64,000 nt of DNA from Ensifer adhaerens (GTDB taxonomy: Bacteria > Pseudomonadota > Alphaproteobacteria > Rhizobiales > Rhizobiaceae). The notes under the pieces were generated by a model. It had not been told where the DNA came from. It made no database searches and worked only from the letters and a program-made list of their open reading frames with translations. The number at the start of each line of letters is the position of its first letter. Positions within the stretch are counted from its first letter, which is position 1. Positions 16,316-24,562 of the stretch are shown piece after piece. A program made the position numbers and the translations under genes. The DNA is taken from NCBI RefSeq assembly GCF_002007205.1, contig NZ_LAZS01000001.1, forward strand, positions 1 through 64,000, given 5' to 3'.

Positions 16316-17071
16316 ATCGAAGTAGTTGACGAGGCGCGTGTCGCCGACGGCGTGAACGCGGCAGTCGACGTCGAAGATCGCCTGCAGCCGCGATGGCACG
16401 ATCATGTCCTGCGGCGGTCCTTCGAAGGCGAGGCGGCCGCCCTGCATCGCAACGATGCGGTCGGAATAGGCGGAGGCGAAGTTGATGTCGTGCAGCACGA
16501 CGACGACCGTCTTGGCAAAGTCGTCGGCGAGGCGGCGCAGCAGCTTCATCGTCTCGACCGCATGTTTGATGTCGAGATTGTTGAGCGGCTCGTCGAACAG
16601 CATGTAGTCGGTGTCCTGGCACAGCACCATGGCGATGAAGGCGCGCTGGCGCTGGCCGCCGGAGAGTTCGTCGAGAAAGCGGTTCTGGTAGGGTTCGAGC
16701 CCGAGATAGGCGATCGAGCGGTCGATGTGTTCGGCATCGGCCGCCGTCAGCCGTCCCTTCGAATAGGGATAGCGGCCGAAGGCGACGAGGTCGCGCACGC
16801 TGAGGCGCGCGGTGATGTGGTTGTCCTGGCGCATGATCGAAAGCCGCCGGGCAAGCACGTCACCGGCGGCGCGGCTGACGTCGAGGCCATCGACCAGCAC
16901 CTTGCCCGTGTCCATCGGCATCAGCCGGCTGACGATCGACAAAAGCGTCGACTTGCCGGCGCCGTTCGGGCCGATGATCGAGGTCAGGCCACCGGAAGGC
17001 AGGGTCAGCGACACCCGGTCGACGACCGCGGTGCCGCCATAGGACTTCGTTACCTCTTGGATCTCGATCAT
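16313..17071 (-). CDS. Siderophore ABC importer ATP-binding protein
   Basis: 252 aa ABC ATPase of the iron-chelate (FecE/FepC, anguibactin-type FatE/YclP) group. Walker A is GPNGAGKST near residue 36, the signature is LSGGQRQRA, Walker B is DYMLFDEPLNNLD, and the H-loop is VVLHD. The start at 17071 begins a clean ABC N-terminus (MIEIQEVTKSYGG) and overlaps the permease stop by four bases, so the two are translationally coupled. It is last in the importer operon and its stop codon sits in the repeat at 16182-16315. Confidence 0.92.
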   Translation of the reverse strand: MIEIQEVTKSYGGTAVVDRVSLTLPSGGLTSIIGPNGAGKSTLLSIVSRLMPMDTGKVLVDGLDVSRAAGDVLARRLSIMRQDNHITARLSVRDLVAFGRYPYSKGRLTAADAEHIDRSIAYLGLEPYQNRFLDELSGGQRQRAFIAMVLCQDTDYMLFDEPLNNLDIKHAVETMKLLRRLADDFAKTVVVVLHDINFASAYSDRIVAMQGGRLAFEGPPQDMIVPSRLQAIFDVDCRVHAVGDTRLVNYFD

Positions 17072-18036
17072 CGCGCGGAGCCTCGGATAAGCAGGAAGAT
17101 GAACACCAGGCCACCGAAGAACTCGATGACGATGCTGAGCGCCGTGTTGAAGGAAAACAGCCGCTCGAGCATGACCTGGCCGCCGACAAGCGTCGCGATG
17201 GCGATGCAGACGGCGACCGGCAGCACGAAGCGGTGGCTGGCGGTGGGTGTCAGCTGCCAGGCGAGACTGGCGACGAGCAGGCCGAAGAACGTGACGGGGC
17301 CAACCAGCGCGGTGGAGACCGAGACCAGCACCGCGATCAGCGCCAGAAGAAGCGTCACGACACGTTGATGGTCGACACCGAGCCCGATCGCCGCCTCGCG
17401 CCCGAGCGAGAGCACGTCGAAGGTGGGGGAAAGCCGCCACAGGACGAAGGTCACGGCGAGGGTGGCTGTGGCGGCAATGCCGAGCAGATTGGCATCGATG
17501 CTGTTGAAGCTTGCAAACAGCCGGTCCTGCAGGACGATGAAATCGTTGGGGTCGAGCACGCGCTGCAGGAAGGAAGAGAGCGAGCGGAACAGGCCGCCGA
17601 GGATGACGCCGACCAGCATCAGGAGATGCAGGCTGCGGCTGCCGCCGGAAAAGAGGGCGCGGAAGAGGAGAAGCGAGAGGCCGACCATCACGGCGGTTTC
17701 AAGCACGAACTGCAGCTGCGGGTTGACGCTTGCCGCGCCCGCTGCGCCGAGGAAAAACACCATGACCGTCTGCAGCAGCGTATACATGGCGTCGAAGCCG
17801 ATGATCGACGGCGTCAGGACCCGGTTGCCGGAAATCGTCTGGAACAGCACCGTCGAGACGGCGATCGCATAGGCGACCAGCACCATGCCGATCAGCTTCG
17901 TGCCGCGGAAGGAGAGGATGAAGCTCCAGCTTCCCTTGGCGCCGATGGTCATGAAGGCGATCATCGACAAGAGCGCCAGCGCTGCGGACGCAAAGAGGAC
18001 GGTCGACGGAGAGATCCGCTTGGCATCAGCCTGCAT
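17068..18036 (-). CDS. Siderophore ABC importer permease 2 (FecCD/FatC-like)
   Basis: 322 aa polytopic FecCD-family permease (PF01032) with about nine hydrophobic segments. The conserved SLGREAAIGLGVD segment, which contacts the ATPase, is followed by ALVGPVTFFGLLVASLAWQL, a family hallmark. It overlaps the upstream permease gene by 11 bases and the downstream ATPase gene by four. The pairing with a second permease and a FatB/CeuA-like binding protein points to hydroxamate or catecholate siderophore uptake; the actual substrate is not determinable. Confidence 0.9.
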   Translation of the reverse strand: MQADAKRISPSTVLFASAALALLSMIAFMTIGAKGSWSFILSFRGTKLIGMVLVAYAIAVSTVLFQTISGNRVLTPSIIGFDAMYTLLQTVMVFFLGAAGAASVNPQLQFVLETAVMVGLSLLLFRALFSGGSRSLHLLMLVGVILGGLFRSLSSFLQRVLDPNDFIVLQDRLFASFNSIDANLLGIAATATLAVTFVLWRLSPTFDVLSLGREAAIGLGVDHQRVVTLLLALIAVLVSVSTALVGPVTFFGLLVASLAWQLTPTASHRFVLPVAVCIAIATLVGGQVMLERLFSFNTALSIVIEFFGGLVFIFLLIRGSAR

Positions 18037-18970
18037 GGGACCGCCTCGAAAGCAGGAGATGAAGGAAGACGAGGCTGCCGATCACGCCCATGACCGTGCC
18101 GACGGGAACCTCGTAGGGCGCAATCACGATCCGCCCTATGATATCGCAGGCGAGCACCAGCCCGGCACCGGAGATGGCAATCACCGGCAAGGTGCGCCGG
18201 AGATTGTCGCCCAGGATCAGGCTGACGATGTTGGGAACGACGAGGCCGAGGAACGGGATCATGCCGACGGTGGCGACCACCGTCGCCGTGACCATGGAGA
18301 CGATGGCGAGCCCGAGGGTTACCACCTTGTCGTAGTCGAGCCCGACATTGCGGGCGATCGCCTCGCCCATGCCGATGACGGTGAAGCGCGCGGCGGTCGC
18401 GTAGGCGACGAGCGTCAGCGCGAAACCGATCCACAGCAGTTCGTAGCGCCCGCGCAGGACGACCGAGAAGTCGCCCGACATCCAGGCGCCCATCGACTGC
18501 ATCAGGTCGTAGCGATAGGCGATGAAAGTGGTGACGGCGTTGACGACACCACCGAGCATGAGACCAATCAGCGGCACCATCAGCGCCGAGCGCAGCGGGA
18601 CGCGGCGCAGGATCTGCAGGAACAGGGCGGTTCCGGCAAGGGCGGTCAGGGCGGCGAAAGCCATCTTGCCTGCGACCGGCAGGTTCGGTGCGATCAGCAT
18701 GGCCAAGAGCATTCCGAGGGCGGCGGACTCGGCGGTGCCGGCGGTCGACGGCTCGACGAAGCGGTTGCGCGCCAGCATCTGCATGATCGTGCCGGAGACC
18801 GCGAGGCCTGCGCCCGCAAGCATCAGCGCAAGCGTACGCGGCAGGCGGCTTTCGACGACCAGAAGCCAGCCGCGGCCGTCGTCGCTGGACGCAAGACTGC
18901 CGACACCGGTGAAGACGCTGACGGCGGCAAGCAACAGGACGACCGGGATGGCAAACAGGACCGGCCTCAT
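18026..18970 (-). CDS. Siderophore ABC importer permease 1 (FecCD/FatD-like)
   Basis: 314 aa FecCD-family permease, first gene of the leftward operon. Recognisable parts are LPRTLALMLAGAGLAVSGTIMQ near the N-terminus, MGEAIARNVGLDYDKV (the ATPase-contact loop) and VGMIPFLGLVVPNIV near the C-terminus. It forms the heterodimeric channel with the next permease. It is divergent from the binding-protein gene across 251 bases containing two short palindromes, so both arms are probably co-regulated by iron. Confidence 0.9.
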   Translation of the reverse strand: MRPVLFAIPVVLLLAAVSVFTGVGSLASSDDGRGWLLVVESRLPRTLALMLAGAGLAVSGTIMQMLARNRFVEPSTAGTAESAALGMLLAMLIAPNLPVAGKMAFAALTALAGTALFLQILRRVPLRSALMVPLIGLMLGGVVNAVTTFIAYRYDLMQSMGAWMSGDFSVVLRGRYELLWIGFALTLVAYATAARFTVIGMGEAIARNVGLDYDKVVTLGLAIVSMVTATVVATVGMIPFLGLVVPNIVSLILGDNLRRTLPVIAISGAGLVLACDIIGRIVIAPYEVPVGTVMGVIGSLVFLHLLLSRRSHAG

Positions 18971-19105
18971 CGTTCCGTCATTCTCCAGCTGCGTTTCGGT
19001 TCGACCACTGCACTCATATCCCGTGGCTGTATTTCCCGTCGCCGTCGCAACCGAACCCCGGGCTTGCGGCCGCCAGGAGGGTGCTCGATCGAAGGCTCGC
19101 CTTAC

Positions 19106-19147
19106 TCATATATATGATCGGCTTCGTCAAGTTTTGCGCGTGCGCAA
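19106..19147. promoter_or_regulatory. Two palindromes in the divergent siderophore-uptake promoter
   Basis: TCATATATATGA (19106-19117) is a perfect 12-base palindrome. TTGCGCGTGCGCAA (19134-19147) is a 14-base palindrome with a two-base centre. Both lie between the divergent permease and binding-protein genes, where an iron-responsive regulator such as RirA or Irr would be expected, but neither clearly matches a consensus I can recall. Confidence 0.45.
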
Positions 19148-19221
19148 CGAGGCAGAATGCGCGCATTGCCCTCCTGGCAAATTCGCGCTAGGGAGGAAAA
19201 GAAAACATGAGGTAAATAGTC

Positions 19222-20148
19222 ATGAATATATCTCCCTTCTCTAATGGTCTGCGCAGCCTGGTCGTTGCCGCCGCGTTGACGATCGGCGGCGCATCGGTGG
19301 CGATTGCCGAAACACTGAAGATCGAACACAGCAGCGGCGTCACCGAAGTGGAGAAAAATCCGAAGACGGTGCTGGTCTATGATTTCGGCATGCTGGAGAC
19401 GCTTGATATGCTCGGCGTTCCCGTCGCCGGCGTTCCCGGGTCGGCCGTCCCGCCGTCGCTCGAAAAGTACAAGGCCGACAGCTATGCGAAGATCGGCACG
19501 CTGTTCGAACCCGACTTCGAAGCCATCAACGCGGCGGAACCGAACCTCGTCATCGTCGGCGGGCGGTCGCAGGCAAAATATGCCGAAGTCGCAAAACTCG
19601 CGCCGACGATCGACCTGACCTCGGACGACAACGACCTGATCGGCAGCGTCAAGAAGAATGCAGCAATCCTTGGCCAGATCTTCGGCAAGGACGCGGAGAT
19701 CAAGGCAAGCATTGCCAAGCTCGATGCCTCGATCGAGACGCTGCGCGGTCTTGCGGCCGGAAAGGGGACGGGTCTCATCCTGCTGACGACCGGCGGCAAG
19801 ATCAGCGCCTATGGCAAGGGATCGCGTTTCGGCGCGCTGCACGACGTCTTCGGCATCAAGCCGGCCGATCCGGCGCTGCAGGTGGCGACCCACGGCCAGG
19901 CGGTTTCCTACGAATATATCCTCGAAACCAACCCTGACTGGATCTTCGTCGTCGATCGCGATGCGGCCATCGGCCAGCAGGCACAGCCGGCAGCGGCCCT
20001 GCTCGACAACGAGCTCGTGCGTCAGACCAAAGCCTGGAAGGACGGCCATGTCGTCTATCTCGACTCCGCCAAGCTTTATCTGACGGCGTCGGGGCTGAAG
20101 TCGCAGCAGGATATTGTCGATCAACTGACGCAGGCGCTGAGCAAATAG
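19222..20148 (+). CDS. Siderophore ABC importer periplasmic binding protein (FatB/CeuA/YclQ-like)
   Basis: 308 aa with a signal peptide (residues 1-29, ending VAIAE) and no lipobox cysteine. The PBP2 (peripla_BP_2, PF01497) fold shows in PKTVLVYDFGMLETLDMLGV, FEAINAAEPNLVIVGGRSQAKYAEVAKLAPTIDL and LETNPDWIFVVDRDAAIG, close to the FatB/CeuA/YclQ type. ATG 19222 has a GAGG element about nine bases upstream. It is transcribed away from the two permeases and ATPase that complete the importer. There is no TonB-dependent receptor in the window. Confidence 0.9.
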   Translation: MNISPFSNGLRSLVVAAALTIGGASVAIAETLKIEHSSGVTEVEKNPKTVLVYDFGMLETLDMLGVPVAGVPGSAVPPSLEKYKADSYAKIGTLFEPDFEAINAAEPNLVIVGGRSQAKYAEVAKLAPTIDLTSDDNDLIGSVKKNAAILGQIFGKDAEIKASIAKLDASIETLRGLAAGKGTGLILLTTGGKISAYGKGSRFGALHDVFGIKPADPALQVATHGQAVSYEYILETNPDWIFVVDRDAAIGQQAQPAAALLDNELVRQTKAWKDGHVVYLDSAKLYLTASGLKSQQDIVDQLTQALSK

Positions 20149-20257
20149 TGATCGCATCGGCGACCCGTTCCGCGGTGTCGCCGATTGCAGCCTTCGCGGG
20201 TTGTCCGACCTCGTCGGACACAATTTTCGGGGCTGGAGCGGATTTTGGATAGAAGGA

Positions 20258-20307
20258 AGCCAACACCAAATACCCTTAACTCTTACGGTATTTTTCCGGT
20301 GTTGGCT
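20258..20307 (+). terminator. Two-tier stem-loop after the binding-protein gene
   Basis: The outer stem AGCCAACACC / GGTGTTGGCT (20258-20267, 20298-20307) encloses an inner stem AAATACC / GGTATTT (20268-20274, 20287-20293), with a four-base bulge on the right. It is followed only by CCTTTTGG, so it is an imperfect intrinsic terminator candidate or a structured RNA element. Confidence 0.5.
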
Positions 20308-20845
20308 CCTTTTGGAGAAACGAATAATATCTTGATTTAGAGATTTTCGCTTTTTTGTTAAATTGATTTCTTTTTTACATCTACACGCAATGTGCGCCCG
20401 GAATCCGAGCTGTCAGTATCTCTACTTGCTTTACGCTTACTCAGGGGAACGCTGGCGCAACTCTCCAGAAGGACGGGTTCTTTCGCCTGGAAGCGCTTGG
20501 TGGCGCTCGCCGGGTCCTTTTTTGATCCTTCCAGAACGAACATCCAATTTGACTCCAAATGTGGCGGCGCGGAAGATACCAATTCTAGTTAGTGGTTTGT
20601 AATTACTGGCTCTTTCTCGCCTAACCATCGACGGCAAGCCCTTGTCGCGACGAGGAAAATCCCAGCTTTTTCAGAGCCATCCGCCGGCCCGTTCCCTTGT
20701 GTCGTTCGCCGTTTGTGCAGGGCCGTAGCCGCTCGTCGATGACAAATGGAGGACTGCCTAGTCCTTACTAAGTATTCCCAGGTATATCGGAACCGAAAAG
20801 GGGGTTAGGCGCCGTCGCGCGGCGCGGCTCAACTAATCCATTTAT

Positions 20846-20923
20846 CGCCTCCCGTGAGGCGCCCCTTCTCAGAAACGCCTAGGACATCCGCATTGGCGGA
20901 GGTATCCTAGCCACTTGTTTTTT
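20846..20923 (+). terminator. Pair of hairpins with a T-run
   Basis: CGCCTC-ccgt-GAGGCG (20846-20861) is followed by CTAGGA..TCCGC-attg-GCGGA..TCCTAG (20879-20910) and a run of six T at 20918-20923. This resembles the 3' end of a short rightward transcript. No coding sequence ends nearby, so an undescribed small RNA is possible. Confidence 0.4.
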
Positions 20924-21197
20924 GAGGCATTCCGCGCCTTGGTAAACGGAACATCTACAATATAACCCAAAGATGGTTCGATTTATAACGATTTAAGTGC
21001 CTGTCTGGCGCCTCACTAATCCTTTTGGGCTGTTTCGTTGCGGAGATCTTTACGTTACATTAGCTATCGCGAATTTTATCGCGCAGGAAAAATCGTGACG
21101 CATAAGTGGTTCCGAATAAATTTTTTGAGAATCGGGCGTGCCGACGGGCAAACCGGGGCACCCATAAAAATAAATGGAAAAATCCTAGGAGGGCGTA

Positions 21198-21998
21198 ATG
21201 TATCCTGGAAGCTCCAAAGTGAGTGATTTTGAAGATAACAACAAGGCTTTGTCACAAAAGAAAAAGATCGTAATGCTTGCCAAGATCGACCTGTTCGCCG
21301 AATGCCTGATGCAGGCCGTCGGGTCCAGGTTTCAAGGGCACGATATCGTCAGCTTCTCCGACCCGGACAATCTGCTTGATGGCAGTCTCGTCGATGTCAC
21401 GCTGATCATGCTGTACCGGATGCCTCCCAAATCCTTTCCGGCTATCTTGCGGACCATTCACGAGTTCCACCCGCGGGCATCGATCGGCCTGGTGGTGGAG
21501 AATGCCGAAGAACTCGACCCGTCGATTGCGGGCTTCGTCGAAGAACGCCTGATCCATGGCGTCCTGCCGTTGAATCTCAATCTCGACGTCTGCCTTGCCG
21601 CCATCGATTTACTGATGAAGGGGGGCGAACATTTCCCGGCAGCCCTGCTGCGGCGGCTTTCTCCCGAGCCTTTCGCGGCGACCAGCCTCTACGGCAGGCG
21701 CGGGGAAGCCCCGGGTCAGGCCACCGTCCCGGGTACGGGACGGCGCAAACGCGATGCGGGCCCGGACGGCCTGACGACACGCGAGGTCCAGATCCTCGAT
21801 CTGATCTGCAAAGGGACGCAGAACAAGATCATCGCGGATCGGCTCGGGCTGTCGGAAAACACCGTCAAGGTTCACGTCCGCAACATCTATAAGAAAATGA
21901 ACGTTCGCAACCGGACGGAAGCGGCGTCTCGCTACTTCACCCACGATGCGGCGACGGAGCGCAACGGCGACGTCATCCTCTCGCGCTGGAAGAATTAG
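21198..21998 (+). CDS. LuxR-type regulator with degenerate receiver, beside glycan operon
   Basis: 266 aa. The C-terminal LuxR/GerE helix-turn-helix occupies residues 191-247 (GLTTREVQILDLICKGTQNK, then LGLSENTVKVHVRNIYKKM). The N-terminal part (about 22-145) folds plausibly like a receiver, but the normal phospho-acceptor position in the third strand reads VTLIMLYRMP with no aspartate, so it is unlikely to be phosphorylated. A strong AGGAGGG lies eight bases before ATG 21198. It is monocistronic and 538 bases upstream of the UDP-sugar/glycosyltransferase operon in the same orientation, making it the candidate regulator of that operon. The effector is unknown. Confidence 0.85.
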   Translation: MYPGSSKVSDFEDNNKALSQKKKIVMLAKIDLFAECLMQAVGSRFQGHDIVSFSDPDNLLDGSLVDVTLIMLYRMPPKSFPAILRTIHEFHPRASIGLVVENAEELDPSIAGFVEERLIHGVLPLNLNLDVCLAAIDLLMKGGEHFPAALLRRLSPEPFAATSLYGRRGEAPGQATVPGTGRRKRDAGPDGLTTREVQILDLICKGTQNKIIADRLGLSENTVKVHVRNIYKKMNVRNRTEAASRYFTHDAATERNGDVILSRWKN

Positions 21999-22536
21999 GC
22001 GTGACGTAAGGCAGACTTTGTCTGCCTGTGGGCCTGGGTGCCGGTGAAGGCGCGGCAGGTCCTTCTCAGCCCCAGGCAAGGTTTCCTGGGGCTGTCCCCA
22101 AAATCAAATGCTGCTTTGCACCTGCCCGGCGAATGGCCGGGCGGTCCGGCTGCGGCATGTCTCTGCGACAGGTACGTGAAATCCCGAAGATCACACCGTA
22201 ATCTACCTTAGAACATAGTGGTGAACGCTTCGTTACTTTTGGACATGATTGGCCAAAATGTAACCACATATGATTATGTCAATAGTAGTTTGTTGTAATT
22301 TTGGATTATTTACTGGAAATGTATTCCACGCATATTGACTGGATGGTTGGTATTTGATAATTAGCTAATATTGAAATTGAAAACCTGAAAAAATATTGAT
22401 TGAATTTTGAATAGTTTATTTTCAGTCGGGTTGTGCGTGTCATTGTAATAAAGAGAGTTTTTTTATTATCTATTGCGCTCGCATCCCGTCTCCAAATCAC
22501 CAACGAAAATGGTGAGCTTAATAATTGGAGGTGCGC
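21999..22536. promoter_or_regulatory. Long AT-rich leader of the glycan operon
   Basis: 538 bases with no gene. It begins with two hairpins after luxR: GGCAGAC-ttt-GTCTGCC at 22010-22026 and a 10-base perfect stem CAGCCCCAGG / CCTGGGGCTG at 22067-22094. From about 22195 to 22480 it is strikingly AT-rich compared with the surrounding DNA and includes the palindrome ATTAGCTAAT (22360-22369). This fits a heavily regulated promoter, for example a MucR- or LuxR-type target, which is inference. Confidence 0.6.
22067..22094 (+). terminator. Hairpin downstream of the LuxR-type gene
   Basis: CAGCCCCAGG (22067-22076) and CCTGGGGCTG (22085-22094) form a perfect 10-base GC-rich stem with an 8-base loop, 69 bases after the luxR-type stop. 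No T-run follows, so it is a possible terminator of modest confidence. Confidence 0.45.
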
Positions 22537-23577
22537 ATGCGAAAGGTCGTCATGGGACCGCTGTCCGTGGCCGGACAGCGGGAGTTTCTTAAGAAGATTG
22601 CGGGAATACCGAAGAGAATACTAGTAACGGGTGGAAGTGGTTTTCTCGGATCTCACATTTGCGAAAGACTTCTTTCCCTGGGTCATACGGTCATCTGTCT
22701 TGATAATTTTTCGACTGGCCGGCGCGAAAATCTCTCTCATCTGGCGCAGGACCCCCACCTCCACATCATCGATCATGACGTTCGAAAGCCCTATCTGATC
22801 GATGCCGATGTCATCTTCAACTTTGCCTCTCCAGCATCTCCGCCGGACTATCAGGCCGATCCGGTCGGAACGTTGATGACGAATGTTCTCGGCGCGCTTC
22901 ATGCGCTCGAAAACGCCAAGGCCACCGGCGCCACCGTCATCCAGTCCTCGACTTCGGAAGTCTATGGCGATCCGCTGACCAGTCCGCAGCGGGAAGTCTA
23001 CTTCGGCAACGTCAACCCGACCGGCCCGCGGGCCTGCTATGACGAAGGCAAACGGTCGGCCGAGACGCTGTTCTTCGATTATCACCGGACCCACGGTGTG
23101 AAGATCAAGGTCGCGCGCATCTTCAACACATATGGTCCGCGCATGCGCCCCGACGACGGGCGGGTCATCTCGAACTTCGTCGTCCAGGCTCTCCGTGGCA
23201 AGGATCTGACGATCTATGGTGACGGGCATCAGACCCGGTCCTTCTGCTATGTCGACGACCTGATCGACGGTTTCCTTCGTCTCTCGGTCTCGCCCGACCC
23301 TTGCACCGGGCCGATCAATCTCGGCAATCCCGGAGAGTTCACGGTTCTGGAGCTCGCGCAAATGGTGCTTTCGATGACGGGCTCACGCTCGCGCATCGTG
23401 CACCAGGCGGCGGCCACCGACGATCCCCGCCAGCGGCGGCCCGATATCACGCAGGCACGTACCGAGCTCGAATGGGAGCCGAAAGTGATGCTGCGCGAGG
23501 GCCTCGAGCGCACGATTGCCCATTTCGACGAGCGCCTCGGTGCGGCAGATCGCGCCGTGGCCGGAGAGGCGGTATGA
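22537..23577 (+). CDS. uxs: UDP-glucuronate decarboxylase (UDP-xylose synthase)
   Basis: 346 aa extended SDR enzyme converting UDP-glucuronate to UDP-xylose in the cytoplasm. The NAD-binding motif [10 protein letters not shown] lies at 31-40. The UXS-specific [12 protein letters not shown] lies near 98-109, with STSEVYGDP after it, the catalytic YxxxK as Tyr168/Lys172 (YDEGK), and [11 protein letters not shown] further on. ATG 22537 is preferred because GGAGG lies at 22527-22531; the in-frame TTG 22525 overlaps that site. It is first in a tightly packed five-gene operon and supplies the pentose donor. Length and motifs match bacterial Uxs proteins, including those studied in S. meliloti (from memory). 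Confidence 0.9.
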   Translation: MRKVVMGPLSVAGQREFLKKIAGIPKRILVTGGSGFLGSHICERLLSLGHTVICLDNFSTGRRENLSHLAQDPHLHIIDHDVRKPYLIDADVIFNFASPASPPDYQADPVGTLMTNVLGALHALENAKATGATVIQSSTSEVYGDPLTSPQREVYFGNVNPTGPRACYDEGKRSAETLFFDYHRTHGVKIKVARIFNTYGPRMRPDDGRVISNFVVQALRGKDLTIYGDGHQTRSFCYVDDLIDGFLRLSVSPDPCTGPINLGNPGEFTVLELAQMVLSMTGSRSRIVHQAAATDDPRQRRPDITQARTELEWEPKVMLREGLERTIAHFDERLGAADRAVAGEAV

Positions 23578-23578
23578 C

Positions 23579-24562
23579 ATGTCCCGCGTCGCACTCGTCA
23601 CCGGCGGAGCCGGCTTCATAGGCAGCCACACCTGCAAGCGCCTGGCTGAGCAGGGCATCGTTCCCGTCGTCTACGACAATCTCTCGACGGGACATCGGAC
23701 CAACGTGAAATGGGGCCCCTTCGTGGAGGGGGCGATCGAGGACAAAGAACGGCTGGCGACGGCAATCCGGACCTTTTCGCCCGACTGCCTCATCCATTTT
23801 GCCGCTTCCGCCTATGTCGGCGAATCGGTCGAAGATCCCGGAAAATACTACACCAACAATGTGGCGGGCAGCATCGCGCTTCTGGAAGCGTGCCGGGCGA
23901 ACGGACTGGGACGCATCGTCTTTTCCAGTTCCTGCGCCACCTACGGCATACCGCCGCGCCTGCCGATTACCGAGGACATGGCGCAACTGCCGATCAATCC
24001 CTACGGGCGCACCAAGCTGATGATCGAGCTGATGCTTGGCGACTATGCCCGCGCCTACGGCATCCGCTCGGTGTCGCTGCGCTACTTCAATGCGGCGGGC
24101 GCAGATCCGGAAGGTGAGCTCACCGAAAAGCACGATCCGGAAACGCATCTCATTCCGCGCGCGCTGATGGCGGCGGCCGGCCGGATCGAAAGGCTGGACG
24201 TCTTCGGCGATGACTATGCGACACCGGATGGTACCTGCATCCGCGACTACATCCACGTGACCGATCTTGCCGACGCGCATGTGGCAGCTGTGAACTACCT
24301 GCGTGACGGCGGCGAGGTCCTTCACGCCAATCTCGGTTCGGGCCATGGAACGTCGGTCCGGCAGGTTCTCTCGGCCATCGACCGGGTCACCGGGCGATCC
24401 GTTCCGGTGCGGATGCTGCCACGGCGGCCCGGAGATCCGCCGGTTCTCTATGCCGACACGGACTGGGCGCGCCAGAGGCTGGGCTTCCGCCCGCAGCTCT
24501 CGGACATCGACACGATCATCGCGACGGCCGCGCCGAGCTTCGGCCTGGAGGTGCGCTCATGA
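23579..24562 (+). CDS. UDP-sugar 4-epimerase (GalE/Uxe-like)
   Basis: 327 aa GalE-like SDR. It has TGGAGFIGSH at 8-17, the epimerase Ser motif SSCATYG, the catalytic pair in NPYGRTK, and the GalE-type ending (PRRPGDPPVLYADTDWAR). By its position directly after a UDP-xylose synthase it probably interconverts UDP-xylose and UDP-arabinopyranose, possibly also UDP-glucose and UDP-galactose. Start codon 23579 follows the uxs stop by one base, and its end overlaps the glycosyltransferase start (ATGA). GalE itself is the main alternative label. Confidence 0.87.
   Translation: MSRVALVTGGAGFIGSHTCKRLAEQGIVPVVYDNLSTGHRTNVKWGPFVEGAIEDKERLATAIRTFSPDCLIHFAASAYVGESVEDPGKYYTNNVAGSIALLEACRANGLGRIVFSSSCATYGIPPRLPITEDMAQLPINPYGRTKLMIELMLGDYARAYGIRSVSLRYFNAAGADPEGELTEKHDPETHLIPRALMAAAGRIERLDVFGDDYATPDGTCIRDYIHVTDLADAHVAAVNYLRDGGEVLHANLGSGHGTSVRQVLSAIDRVTGRSVPVRMLPRRPGDPPVLYADTDWARQRLGFRPQLSDIDTIIATAAPSFGLEVRS

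Larger units (their letters stand above)
20149..21197. other. 1-kb non-coding region with several hairpins
   Basis: No convincing gene. The short open frames lack ribosome-binding sites and protein-like composition. The stretch becomes AT-rich from about 20320 and again from about 20940. Three stem-loops stand out (20258-20307, 20846-20861, 20879-20910). It probably holds the terminator of the binding-protein gene, the promoter of the LuxR-type gene, and possibly a small RNA. Confidence 0.5.

Noticed and set aside
20363-20602. Small plus-strand open frame in the 1-kb gap
   Set aside because: It has no ribosome-binding site and no protein-like pattern; a non-coding role is more likely.
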